A stretch of 64,000 nt of DNA from Arcobacter arenosus (GTDB taxonomy: Bacteria > Campylobacterota > Campylobacteria > Campylobacterales > Arcobacteraceae). The stretch is taken from contig NZ_VANU01000001.1 in assembly GCF_005771535.1 (NCBI RefSeq), positions 310,001 through 374,000 on the forward strand. Reading direction: 5' to 3'. Both the position numbers and the translations under genes were made by a program. The notes below the pieces were generated by a model that made no database searches, was not told where the DNA came from, and saw nothing but the letters and a program-made list of their open reading frames with translations. Each line of letters opens with the position of its first letter. The first letter of the stretch is position 1. Of this stretch, positions 53,903 through 63,817 are shown piece by piece.

Positions 53903-55558
53903 ATGATAGACCAACCCTACTTCACATTTAAAAGCTATATGAAAAAAAATTATAATACTACACTTCATACTATTCCTGTAGATTTAGATTTAGGGTGTCC
54001 AAATAGAGATGAAAACAATAATGGAGGTTGCTCATTTTGTCCCCAAGATGGAGCTAGGGCTGCTCAGATTCTAGATGCAAAAGATGTAGAAACTCAAATA
54101 AAAAATGCCATAGAGTTTTCACAAAAAAGATATAAAGCAAAGGAGTTTATGCTTTATATTCAAGCATATACAGGAACATTTACCTCTGTTATAAAACAAA
54201 AAGAAAGCTATTCAAAACTTCTAGAACTTTACAATTTTAAAGCAATTAGTATAGGGACTAGACCTGATTGCTTAAATAAATCAACATTAGAATATCTTCT
54301 AGAACTAAATAAGCAAATTGATGTTTATGTGGATTTGGGAGTTCAGACATTAAATGACAAGACCTTAAAAGATATTAATAGAGGTCACGATTCAAAACAA
54401 ACAATAAAAGCTATAAGAGATTTAAAGAGATATGGTATCAAAATCTTTGCTCATATAATAGTTGGATTCAAAAATGAGAGTAGAAAAGATTGGCTAAATA
54501 CTGTTAAAATAGTTTGTAAAGAGAAGGTTGATGGAATAAAAATACACAATCTACATATTATAAAAAATACTGCTTTAGAAAAAGAGTATGAAAAAGAGGT
54601 TTTTAAAACTTTTAATGAATACGAATATGCTGAAGAATTAATTTTTTTAATTAGAAATATCCCTTCTAATATTCCAATTGTAAGAACCTCAACAGATACT
54701 CCTACTTGTGACCTAATAGCCCCAATATGGAATATGCAAAAGGGACAGTTTGTAGAGTTTATAAATGAATCAATGATTTATAGTGGTTTTAAACAAGGTG
54801 ATTTAATAGAAAAAAAAGAACTAAATTTAACAAAACAAAACAGTTTTGAGCTTGAAGATGGAAGTATCACCATTTGGGATAAAATATATAAAGATTACTA
54901 TCATCCAAAAAATGGAGCATATCTACAAGCAAAAAAACTTTTTTTAGAACAATCAAATTTAAAAGAGAAACTTCAAGAAAAAGATATATCTTTATTAGAT
55001 ATTGGTTTTGGAATGGGAATAAACTCCCTTATGGCAATAAAACTTGAAAAAAAATTCAAACTTGATATCACTGCTCTGGATAAAAATAAAGTGATTATTA
55101 AACATTCAGAAAGTTTAAATAAAAATAAAGAAGAAAAAGAGATTTTAAAAAGTTTATATGAAAACTATGAATACAAAAACAGCAATAATCATATAAAACT
55201 TTTAATAGGTGATGCAAGGTTTACAATTACTAAATTGGATAAAAAATTTGATATTGTTTTCCTAGATCCTTTTTTACCAAATTTAAACCCTTCTTTACTC
55301 TCTTTTGATTTTATAATATTAATAAAAAAAGTGCTCAAAAAAAGTGGTATTATAATTTGTTCTCAAAATAACGAATTAATTAGAAATGCTTTTGCCAAAG
55401 TAGGTTTTACATATAAAGAGTTTGAGTTAGAAAAAACTGATATAAAAGGTTTGCTTTTAACTTTAGGAAATAGTTTTTTTCAAGAGAACTATTACCAAGA
55501 CCCTTATTTGATTTTTAGAGAAAAACAAATTATCACTAACTTTGAACAAAATAAGTGA
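53903..55558 (+). CDS. Radical SAM (YhcC/TIGR01212) fused to MnmC-like methyltransferase
   Basis: A 551-residue two-domain protein. Residues 1 to about 300 are a YhcC-type radical SAM domain with cluster cysteines Cys32, Cys43 and Cys46 (CPNRDENNNGGCSFC) and the VDLGVQTLND strand. Residues about 325-545 resemble the MnmC methyltransferase domain (DUF752): KDYYHPKNGAYLQAKKLFLE, LLDIGFGMGINSLMAI, IGDARFTI and VFLDPFLPNLNPSL. MnmC methylates the aminomethyl group of wobble uridine in tRNA. The fusion suggests YhcC also acts in tRNA modification, though this is inference. AAAGGAAAT sets the start. Confidence 0.85.
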   Translation: MIDQPYFTFKSYMKKNYNTTLHTIPVDLDLGCPNRDENNNGGCSFCPQDGARAAQILDAKDVETQIKNAIEFSQKRYKAKEFMLYIQAYTGTFTSVIKQKESYSKLLELYNFKAISIGTRPDCLNKSTLEYLLELNKQIDVYVDLGVQTLNDKTLKDINRGHDSKQTIKAIRDLKRYGIKIFAHIIVGFKNESRKDWLNTVKIVCKEKVDGIKIHNLHIIKNTALEKEYEKEVFKTFNEYEYAEELIFLIRNIPSNIPIVRTSTDTPTCDLIAPIWNMQKGQFVEFINESMIYSGFKQGDLIEKKELNLTKQNSFELEDGSITIWDKIYKDYYHPKNGAYLQAKKLFLEQSNLKEKLQEKDISLLDIGFGMGINSLMAIKLEKKFKLDITALDKNKVIIKHSESLNKNKEEKEILKSLYENYEYKNSNNHIKLLIGDARFTITKLDKKFDIVFLDPFLPNLNPSLLSFDFIILIKKVLKKSGIIICSQNNELIRNAFAKVGFTYKEFELEKTDIKGLLLTLGNSFFQENYYQDPYLIFREKQIITNFEQNK

Positions 55559-55567
55559 TAATTTAGT

Positions 55568-58348
55568 CTAGATACAATCTTCTAATCTTACAGTAAAAAG
55601 TGCACCTTTGTATTTTATATCCTTATAAGTATACTCTTCATTAGATACACTTATCTCTCCATTCATACCTTCTATTATCTGTTTTGTCATATATAATCCT
55701 ATACCTGTACCAAAACTCTCATCTTTTGTTGTAAAGTATGCATCAAATATTTTATCTTTTATATCTTCTGCAATTCCCCCTGCACTATCTTTTATTTGTA
55801 TAAATACATTTTTTTCTTTTTTGTAAATATCAACAAATATTAATTTCTTATTTTTTGTATCTTGAGATTCTAAGGCATCCCTTGCATTTTTTAATATATT
55901 TACCAATACTTGAAGAAGTTCATTTTCAAAAGTATTTAATTCAATATCTTCTATGTTTTTTATTATCTCTATTGAATTATTTTTTAATTGTGCTTCCATT
56001 AAAGTATATGTTTTTTCAAATATCTTTTTTGTTTTAAAATATTTTTTATTTTTTTCTGGTTTAAAAAAGTTCCTAAAATCATCTATTGTATGGGACATAT
56101 ATTCCACTGAATTTGAAATATTTTTTATTGAGTTATCTAATTCATCTTTTGTTACTACGCCTTCTACTTCTTGACTTAGCATAAAAATTCCATTTGACAT
56201 TGATATAGCACTTAATGGTTGTTTCCATTGATGGGCAATATTACCTATCATCTCACCCATCATTGCCATCTTTGATTGTTGAGAAAGCATTAAATCTTTT
56301 TTTCTTAACTCTTTTTCATAATTTAAGATATCTGAAATATCTGTAAATATCCCTATATAATTTTGAAGTTTTCCTTTGTTGTCTTTAATTGCACTTAATG
56401 TTAAAAAAGAAGTAAACTCTTCTTTATTTTTTCGTTTATTAATAATTTTTCCAGACCATTTACCCGTTTGTTTTAAATCTAAAAATAGTTTATTATAAAA
56501 ATCTTCATCATACTTATCAGATTTGATTATGGAAATCTTTTTTGATAAAACATCATGATAAGAATATCCTGTAATATCACTAAATGCCTTATTACTCTCT
56601 GTAATATAACCATTGGCATCTGTAATAATTACACCCTCTTTAAGATTTTGGAAAATCCTTCTCGAACGCTCCAATAACAACATATTCTCATTTTCTTGAG
56701 ATAAATCTCTAAGAGTCCCATATATAATTTGTTTATTTTCAAAATTTATTATTTGAGAATTTATTGATACGGTAAAAATATTATTCTCTTTACCAATAAG
56801 TTCTATTTCAAATTGCGCTTCTTTTTTAGACTTTAATGTATGAAAAATTCTTTTTAACTTTTTTAAATCCTTTGTGGTTAAAAAACTTTTTATATTTGAA
56901 TTTATCAATTCTAATCTTGTTTTATCAAATAATCTTTCAATATATGGATTTACATTAATTATTGTCCCATCAATTTCAGATATAAAAACACCTTCTCTTA
57001 CATTATTAAAAATTGTTTCATACTGTTTTGAGATTTCAACTCTTTCACTTATGTCTATTGATGATGAGATATAAAACTTTTTATTTTTAATATTTATTAA
57101 TTTAGCACCCATTAATATATTAAATAAACTTTCATCTTTTTTCTTTGCAACTAAAGTAAAAATATTGTTTTTGTCTTTTTCTAATTCATTTATAATTTTT
57201 TTATGCATTGAAGAATCATAAAAATGATTAGCAGGGGATTCCCCTAATATCTGATTTTCATTTTCATAACCCCAAAGTTTTAAGTAAGATTCATTTACAT
57301 AACAAAATTTACCATCACTATCTAGTACACTAGTTGCAGCAATTGATTGTTCTAAAAGAAGGGATTGGAATTTTAATTGTTCTTTACTTTTTACATCTTC
57401 TGTAATATCTCTAATTAAAGCCATTAAATGTTCATCATCTCCAAGAAGTGACATCCTTGACTCATAATATTTTCTTTCGTTTCCTATTTCTAATTCATAA
57501 TCAAAAATTTGGATATCTTTTTTTTCAATTGTTTTAGCTAGATATTCTTCAAATAATTTAGCAGCATTAAAAGGTAGTACATCTTGAACTTTTTTATTAA
57601 TAAAAAAATCAGGTTGTAAATATAAATCATTATTACTCTTAGACCTATAATCTACAATCGTTCCATCTTTTTTAATTATAAATAAAATATCTGGTAGTGT
57701 TTCAAATACCAAAGATAAAATATTTTCAAATTTTTTTACATTTTTTTCGGCACTTACATCTATATGTGAGATTACAATATCTTGTATTTCTCCCATTGAG
57801 TTTTTAATTGGATATATTTGTGTTTTTACTAATTTTTCTTGATTTTTCAAATTAGTATTAATAGAATCTAAACTATGTGAATACACAGGAATATCGATTA
57901 TTTCGCCATTAAAAGACCTATTAATAAAATCTAATAAACCTGCTTGTTTAAATATTTTATTGTTATTTATATTTAATTTATTTTTAGTTGTTGATTTTTT
58001 TATATCCCAAAACTTTGTATATTCTTTATTAAAATATGTTTGAAACCCTTCTTTGTTATACACTTCTATTGCATATGGAGCTTGTTCTAATAATGATATA
58101 TAATACTCTTTTGATTCATAAAGCTTTTTTTCATTTCTATTTTTTTCATCTTCATATCTTTTTACTAGAGAGTATAATAAAATAGAAGTAACTACAATAA
58201 AAGTCCAACCTTTGAAAGATTGTATTTTCGATAATTGTTCAACATCCTTTATAAAATAAAATAAAATCTCATCAGATAATAAAATCCAAGCTACACCAAA
58301 TAATAAATAGATAGTTGCAATTTTTGTTTTTATAGATATTTCTTTCAA
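55568..58348 (-). CDS. Multi-PAS membrane histidine kinase (HQWKQP type)
   Basis: A 926-residue kinase starting at TTG. It begins with two membrane helices (LFGVAWILLSDEILFYFI and GWTFIVVTSILLYSLV), then five or so PAS domains in series (about 80-690; for example ITGYSYHDVLSKKISIIKSD). The kinase core has GEMIGNIAHQWKQPLSAIS with the phospho-His, N box NILKNARDAL, G1 DSAGGIAED and G2 GTGIGLYM. No response regulator is adjacent. A relic of another kinase lies 20 bases upstream. Confidence 0.9.
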   Translation of the reverse strand: MKEISIKTKIATIYLLFGVAWILLSDEILFYFIKDVEQLSKIQSFKGWTFIVVTSILLYSLVKRYEDEKNRNEKKLYESKEYYISLLEQAPYAIEVYNKEGFQTYFNKEYTKFWDIKKSTTKNKLNINNNKIFKQAGLLDFINRSFNGEIIDIPVYSHSLDSINTNLKNQEKLVKTQIYPIKNSMGEIQDIVISHIDVSAEKNVKKFENILSLVFETLPDILFIIKKDGTIVDYRSKSNNDLYLQPDFFINKKVQDVLPFNAAKLFEEYLAKTIEKKDIQIFDYELEIGNERKYYESRMSLLGDDEHLMALIRDITEDVKSKEQLKFQSLLLEQSIAATSVLDSDGKFCYVNESYLKLWGYENENQILGESPANHFYDSSMHKKIINELEKDKNNIFTLVAKKKDESLFNILMGAKLINIKNKKFYISSSIDISERVEISKQYETIFNNVREGVFISEIDGTIINVNPYIERLFDKTRLELINSNIKSFLTTKDLKKLKRIFHTLKSKKEAQFEIELIGKENNIFTVSINSQIINFENKQIIYGTLRDLSQENENMLLLERSRRIFQNLKEGVIITDANGYITESNKAFSDITGYSYHDVLSKKISIIKSDKYDEDFYNKLFLDLKQTGKWSGKIINKRKNKEEFTSFLTLSAIKDNKGKLQNYIGIFTDISDILNYEKELRKKDLMLSQQSKMAMMGEMIGNIAHQWKQPLSAISMSNGIFMLSQEVEGVVTKDELDNSIKNISNSVEYMSHTIDDFRNFFKPEKNKKYFKTKKIFEKTYTLMEAQLKNNSIEIIKNIEDIELNTFENELLQVLVNILKNARDALESQDTKNKKLIFVDIYKKEKNVFIQIKDSAGGIAEDIKDKIFDAYFTTKDESFGTGIGLYMTKQIIEGMNGEISVSNEEYTYKDIKYKGALFTVRLEDCI

Positions 58349-58368
58349 TACTCTTCTTTCAATTTATT

Positions 58369-58873
58369 TTAATCGTTATTTTCTATTGGTAATTCAATAA
58401 AAGTTTTTGCACCACTTTGGGTATTTTTAATATAAATATTACCCTTTAAACTATCTTTTACAATATTAAAACTCATATATAATCCAAGACCTGTACCTTG
58501 TGATTGATGTTTAGTTGTAAAATATGGTTCAAATACATGAGGTAATACATCTTCTTTTATACCACCTGCATTATCTTCTATTGTTAAGATAGCTTTATTT
58601 TCTTTTTTTATTACATCAATTATTATGGTTGGATTTTGAATTTTATTTATATGTAAAGCATCCTTTGAATTATTTATTATATTCATAATAACTTGTGCTA
58701 ATTCTCCAAGAATTAGTTTTATTTTTATAGGTTCTTTATCATCAATTCTATTAATTATTTTTATATTTAATATCAATATACACAGTGAAAGCTAATAGTG
58801 TAACAATTAAAAATAATAGAAGAAACAAGTTTCTATTATAGGTGTTACTTGGATTAGCTATATTTTTTTGCAT
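58369..58873 (-). pseudogene. Histidine kinase relic: N-terminal stub plus ATPase domain
   Basis: Two out-of-frame pieces remain. A 40-codon ORF (58873-58751) encodes a cytoplasmic start and one membrane helix (LFLLLFLIVTLLAFTVYI). The frame 58776-58369 encodes an HATPase domain (GELAQVIMNIINNSKDAL, DNAGGIKED, GTGLGLYMSF) with no phospho-His region. The pieces meet near 58751-58776, as expected after one large internal deletion that removed the sensor and dimerisation domains. The ATPase part is closest to the kinase at 24.6 kb. It might be expressed as a free HATPase protein, but that is less likely. Confidence 0.75.
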
Positions 58874-59049
58874 ACTGAATTCTTTGAATTAATTTTTATC
58901 TATAAATGACCATTTTAGCATAAATAACTTTTATTAAACAACTTTGATAGTATTTTATAATTTTAAATAATAATTAATTTTTTTAAATTTCAACTCTTAT
59001 ATAAAATAAGCTATAATTCCAAAAAAAAATTGGACTTAATCGGATATAT

Positions 59050-60201
59050 ATGCAAGAAAAAATCGAAACAAAACTAAGCCATTTGGCAAAATATGCTCCC
59101 TTTGAAGATATTGCAGGGGCATCTCATTTTCCTATTTATAATACAGGAACCTTTGATTTAAAAAAACAATCGGGGGACAAAATTTATGATTATACTAGAA
59201 GTGATAACCCAACAAGAGAGATGTTAGAAAACCTATTTACTGAAGTTGAGGGTGGAGCTGGTTGTGTTTGTACACATACAGGAATTGCTTCTGTTGCCCT
59301 ACTTTTTGAAACAGTTTTAAAAGCAAACTCACATATTTTAGTTGAAGCTGATTGTTATGGTGGAACATTTAGATTATTAAAAGTATTTAAAGAAAAATAC
59401 AATATCACAGTTCATTTTGCTGACTTTTTAGAGTTTGATGAATTAGAAAAAATTCTTTCAAACAACCCTATTGACTTAGTTTTATGTGAATCTCCAACTA
59501 ATCCAGGTCTTAAAATCATAGATTTAAAACAAGTAAGTTTTTTAGCTAAAAAGTACCATGCACTATTTGCAGTTGATAATTCATTGGCTACTTTTATCTC
59601 ACAAAGACCACTTGATTTAGGAGCTGATTTTTCTTTATTTTCAACTACAAAATATATTTCAGGTCATGGGGCAGTAGTTGCTGGAGCAATTGTAGCTAAA
59701 ACAGCTGAATTAGCTAATGAGATTCATTACTATGCAAATGCCCATGGTAGAAGTCAGAATCCAATGGATGTATATTTAATCTCTTTAGGTATTCCAACCC
59801 TAAAAGTTAGAATGGCAGAACATGAAAAGGTATCAATTAAAATTGCTCAATTTTTAGAAGACCAAGATTATATTAATAAGGTTACACACCCTGCCCTAAA
59901 ATCACATCCGCAGTATGATTTAGCAAAAGAGCAAATGAATTATATCCCTGGGGTTTTTTGTGCTGATTTTGAAAGTTTAGAATTAGCAGAAAAATTTATT
60001 GAAAATACAAAGATTTTTGGAGAAAAATGTTCATTTGGAAGCCCTGATTCAAGGGTAGAAATTCCAGCGAAAATTTCCCATGCTTCATTTTCAAAAGAGG
60101 AACTTGAAGCCATTGGAATTGCTGAAGGTACTGTTAGATTCTCTATTGGATTAGAAAGCTATGAAGATTTAATAGAAGATATTAAGCAGGCTGTAAAATA
60201 G
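59050..60201 (+). CDS. Cys/Met metabolism PLP enzyme (cystathionine gamma-synthase/lyase type)
   Basis: A 383-residue trans-sulfuration enzyme. The PLP lysine is in FSTTKYISGHGAVVAG; YTRSDNPTREMLENLF and the CESPTNPGLKIIDL loop with the PLP-contacting Asp region are also typical. It could make or break cystathionine or use O-acetylhomoserine; sequence alone cannot decide. The next gene starts immediately after its stop and encodes a second, longer enzyme of the same superfamily. Confidence 0.88.
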   Translation: MQEKIETKLSHLAKYAPFEDIAGASHFPIYNTGTFDLKKQSGDKIYDYTRSDNPTREMLENLFTEVEGGAGCVCTHTGIASVALLFETVLKANSHILVEADCYGGTFRLLKVFKEKYNITVHFADFLEFDELEKILSNNPIDLVLCESPTNPGLKIIDLKQVSFLAKKYHALFAVDNSLATFISQRPLDLGADFSLFSTTKYISGHGAVVAGAIVAKTAELANEIHYYANAHGRSQNPMDVYLISLGIPTLKVRMAEHEKVSIKIAQFLEDQDYINKVTHPALKSHPQYDLAKEQMNYIPGVFCADFESLELAEKFIENTKIFGEKCSFGSPDSRVEIPAKISHASFSKEELEAIGIAEGTVRFSIGLESYEDLIEDIKQAVK

Positions 60202-61698
60202 ATGTCAAATTACTTTAATCATATCTCTTGTGGAGAAACACTTCCACCTAAAAATATTCATGCAGTATCTGTATCTATGCCAAAGATTCAAGATGTAATT
60301 GATTATGAGGAACAAACTCCTGAAATATTAGAAGTGATTAAAAGTGGTTATCCAAGGTTTATTTTACACCCTTATTTAAAAAAATTGGCAACATATTTAA
60401 AAAAGAAATATAATGTTCCTGATTCATATGAGGTTGTAGTTTTATCTTCACAAAAAGCAGTTGAACTTGTAAGTGATAAATACTATATTCATAATAAAAT
60501 TGATATAGATGAACCTTTTGGAATTATTTTAGTTCAAAAAGGAACATCACAGCTTCAAAAGGTTTTAACTTATATTCAACATTCAGGGTGTAACTTATCT
60601 TCTAGATTTGCAGAAAAATATCTATTTGAACTGGGATTAATCAATACTCTTCATGAAGAAGAATTAGAAGATGAAGATATTGCAGAAGATATTATTATAT
60701 CTACACTTGCAAGTGCTTATAAACAGCCAAAGAAAAATATTTATCTTGCCCCTTCAGGGATGAATGCAATTTATTCAGTTATTAGAGCAATAAACTCAAT
60801 CCAAAGTCATAATGGAAGATCTATTTTAGTTCAATTTGGTTGGTTGTATTTGGATACAATGAATATTGTAAATCACCATTATAAAGAATCAAAAATATTT
60901 ACTGATGTTTTAAATCTAGATTTACTTGAAGAGTATTTAAAAGAGAATGGATTTCAAGTAAGTGCAATAATTACTGAAATCCCAACAAATCCCCTTTTAA
61001 AAACAGTAGATATAAAAAGATTAAGAACTTTATGTGATAAATATAATATCCCCTTAATAATTGATACAACCTTTGCAACACCATATAATCTAGACCTAAC
61101 ATCTTATGCAGATATCTTTGTTGAATCCCTTACAAAATTTGCTTGTGGAAATGCTGATGTTTTAATGGGTGCAATTATTTTAAACAAAAAGCATACTTTA
61201 TCCCACATGACTAAAGAGTTTTTCAAACATTGTGAACCTGTATTTATAAAAGATAAACAAAGATTAGCTTTTGAGATAAAAGAGTATAAAACTCGAGTTA
61301 AAAAAATCTCTTCAAATACAAAAGCTTTGGTTGAATATTTAAAAACTTGTCCTTATATTGATAAGATATATTACTGTTTTAGTGAAGAGAATAAAGAAAA
61401 CTACTCACAAACAATTATTGATGATAATTCATACACAGGGATTGTATCTGTTACTTTTAAAAAACCATTATCAGAGATTTATGATAATCTAAATTTTGCA
61501 AAGGGACCAAGTCTTGGAACTGAGTTTACCCTTTTAATGCCTTATTCATACCTTGCTCACTATGATATGATAACTTCAAAAAAGGGAAATAATTTTTTAA
61601 AAAAAATTGACCTTCCAATAGAAATAATCCGAATTTCTATAGGATGTGAACCTATTAATGATATTATATATGAGTTTAAAAAACTAGAAAATATCTAA
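60202..61698 (+). CDS. Long PLP-dependent trans-sulfuration enzyme, possibly fungal-type cystathionine gamma-synthase
   Basis: A 498-residue fold-type I enzyme. The catalytic part (about 165-498) has APSGMNAIYSVIRAI, TEIPTNPLLKTVDI, IDTTFATPYNL and the PLP lysine in VESLTKFACGNADVLMG. About 165 residues precede it, including PPKNIHAVSVSMPKIQDVIDYE and GYPRFILHPYL, which recall the N-terminal extension of fungal cystathionine gamma-synthases. There is no gap to the preceding gene, so the two may form a hetero-pair or act in sequence in methionine or cysteine synthesis. Confidence 0.82.
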   Translation: MSNYFNHISCGETLPPKNIHAVSVSMPKIQDVIDYEEQTPEILEVIKSGYPRFILHPYLKKLATYLKKKYNVPDSYEVVVLSSQKAVELVSDKYYIHNKIDIDEPFGIILVQKGTSQLQKVLTYIQHSGCNLSSRFAEKYLFELGLINTLHEEELEDEDIAEDIIISTLASAYKQPKKNIYLAPSGMNAIYSVIRAINSIQSHNGRSILVQFGWLYLDTMNIVNHHYKESKIFTDVLNLDLLEEYLKENGFQVSAIITEIPTNPLLKTVDIKRLRTLCDKYNIPLIIDTTFATPYNLDLTSYADIFVESLTKFACGNADVLMGAIILNKKHTLSHMTKEFFKHCEPVFIKDKQRLAFEIKEYKTRVKKISSNTKALVEYLKTCPYIDKIYYCFSEENKENYSQTIIDDNSYTGIVSVTFKKPLSEIYDNLNFAKGPSLGTEFTLLMPYSYLAHYDMITSKKGNNFLKKIDLPIEIIRISIGCEPINDIIYEFKKLENI

Positions 61699-61770
61699 AA
61701 TATAATAAAATGCTATCCTTTTGATACCTTTTAATGTTAGAATCTAAAAAATCAATCAAAGGGTTAGCAT

Positions 61771-63804
61771 ATGACAATTAAGTTTAAAATAAATGGAGCC
61801 TTTTTAACACTTATTGCAATCACTATATTACTAAGTTTATATATATCATATAATCTTAGTAATATAGAAAAAAATGTAAAAGAATTAAGTGAAAAAGACT
61901 TTTCTGGGATTACAGTTTTACTTGAAGCTGATAGGGATTCATATCAATCAAATGTTGCATTGTCACAACTAATAAATAAGCAAGATAAGGAAAATGCTAA
62001 AGATTTAATTAAAGATGTTGATGATAACTTACAACAAGTTAGACAAAGGTTTGATAAGTTTAAAGCTCGTCTTGAAAAAGATATGCCTGACAAAAAAGAC
62101 AAATTCGAGGAATTTGATACATTTTTTAATTTAACGTCACAACACACTTCTAAATTAAAAGATTTTATCAATGCTGGCAATTATGAAGAAGCTAAAGAAT
62201 ACTATTTTAATAAGTATTTAAAAGATTATGGTTCAATGAGAGATTTAATCGACTTTTTTACGGAAGCCTCGTATAAGGTTGTTGGGAAAAATCAAAATGC
62301 TACTGCATCTTTAATCTCAAACTCCTTTACAATTTTTGTAATTATTGGATTATTAAGTGTTTTAGTTGCGATAATTTTTGCCCTTGCTTTAAGTAAATCA
62401 ATTAATAATTCACTTACAAAATTTAACGGTGGATTACAAAATTTCTTTAATTTCTTAAATAGAGAATCAGCTTTTGTGGAACTTTTAGATGAATCTTCTA
62501 AAGATGAAATAGCAAAACTTGCTTCTATTGTAAATAAGAATATTAACAAAACAAAAACTTTAATGGAAAATGATGCGGCATTAATCAATGAAGTTAAAGA
62601 TGTAGTTGAAAAAGTTAAAGCTGGAAATCTAGATGATACAATCAAACTTTCAACGGAAAATAAAGAACTTGAAGAATTAAAAACAATATTCAATGAGATG
62701 TTAAAAGTTATATCTTCAAATATTTCAAATAACTTAAATGAGATAAAAACTGCTTTAGAACAGTTTCAAAAACTTAATTTTACACATAGAATTACAAATG
62801 CTTCAGGTAATACAGTTGAAGGTTTAAATACCCTTGCAAATATTATTAATGAAATGTTAGTTCATAATAAAACAAATGGTTTAACACTTCAAACAAGTGC
62901 AAAAGGGCTTTCAAATATGGTTGATGGTTTAAGTAAATCATCAAATGAAGCTGCTGCAAGTATTGAAGAAACTGCCGCGGCACTTGAAGAGATTACAGCT
63001 AATATCAACCACAACAGCGAAACTGTAGTAAAAATGGCTCAAAATGCCAATGAATTGAAAAAATCTTCTTCTGAAGGTGAACAAATGGCAAGTAATACTA
63101 CAAAAGCAATGGATGAAATTAATGAACAAGTAAGTGCAATTAATGAAGCAATTACTGTCATTGATCAAATTGCATTCCAAACAAATATTTTATCTTTAAA
63201 TGCAGCGGTTGAAGCGGCAACAGCAGGGGAAGCTGGAAAAGGTTTTGCGGTTGTAGCACAAGAAGTAAGAAATCTGGCTTCTAGATCGGCAGAAGCTGCT
63301 AAAGAGATTAAAGAATTAGTTGAAAATGCAACATTAAAAGCAAACGATGGTAAAACTATTGCTAATAAAATGATAAAAGGGTATGAGGGTCTAAATAAAA
63401 ATGTTACTACTACATTAGAGTTAATTAGTAATGTAGAACATTCAAGTAAAGAGCAACAAAGTGGAATTAATCAAATTAATAATGCAGTTAATCAATTAGA
63501 TACTCAAACTCAAAAAAACGCAGAAGTAGCTAACAACGCTAAAGATATTGCTAATCAAACTCAAACTATCGCCGATGACATTGTAAAAGATGCAGATGAA
63601 AAAGAGTTTGTTGGTAAAGATACTATTGTAGCCAAAGAGCTTAAAATAGATACTTCTTTCACTAAAACTGAGACTAAAAGGGTTGAACCAACTCACAAAA
63701 AAGAGAGTTATGCACAACAAAGAAATAAAGAAATAAAACCAATAACTACAACTAAAACAGTAGTAGCAAACAATAAAGACGATGATGAATGGGAGAGTTT
63801 TTAA
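61771..63804 (+). CDS. Transmembrane methyl-accepting chemotaxis protein
   Basis: A 677-residue chemoreceptor with membrane helices near 8-28 and 184-208. The periplasmic part between them is a four-helix bundle sensor ([29 protein letters not shown]). HAMP-like segments follow to about 380, then the signalling domain (about 390-610) with [16 protein letters not shown] at the hairpin tip. It ends DDEWESF, the same tether-like end as the soluble receptor at 2.8-4.4 kb. The two share nearly the same signalling domain, so they probably sit in the same arrays. Confidence 0.95.
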   Translation: MTIKFKINGAFLTLIAITILLSLYISYNLSNIEKNVKELSEKDFSGITVLLEADRDSYQSNVALSQLINKQDKENAKDLIKDVDDNLQQVRQRFDKFKARLEKDMPDKKDKFEEFDTFFNLTSQHTSKLKDFINAGNYEEAKEYYFNKYLKDYGSMRDLIDFFTEASYKVVGKNQNATASLISNSFTIFVIIGLLSVLVAIIFALALSKSINNSLTKFNGGLQNFFNFLNRESAFVELLDESSKDEIAKLASIVNKNINKTKTLMENDAALINEVKDVVEKVKAGNLDDTIKLSTENKELEELKTIFNEMLKVISSNISNNLNEIKTALEQFQKLNFTHRITNASGNTVEGLNTLANIINEMLVHNKTNGLTLQTSAKGLSNMVDGLSKSSNEAAASIEETAAALEEITANINHNSETVVKMAQNANELKKSSSEGEQMASNTTKAMDEINEQVSAINEAITVIDQIAFQTNILSLNAAVEAATAGEAGKGFAVVAQEVRNLASRSAEAAKEIKELVENATLKANDGKTIANKMIKGYEGLNKNVTTTLELISNVEHSSKEQQSGINQINNAVNQLDTQTQKNAEVANNAKDIANQTQTIADDIVKDADEKEFVGKDTIVAKELKIDTSFTKTETKRVEPTHKKESYAQQRNKEIKPITTTKTVVANNKDDDEWESF

Positions 63805-63811
63805 ACTCTCC
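63791..63811. terminator. Terminator overlapping the chemoreceptor stop
   Basis: GGGAGAGTTT and its near-complement AAACTCTCC form a stem around the stop codon region, between the chemoreceptor and a convergent minus-strand gene. Confidence 0.72.
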
Positions 63812-63817
63812 TAATAA

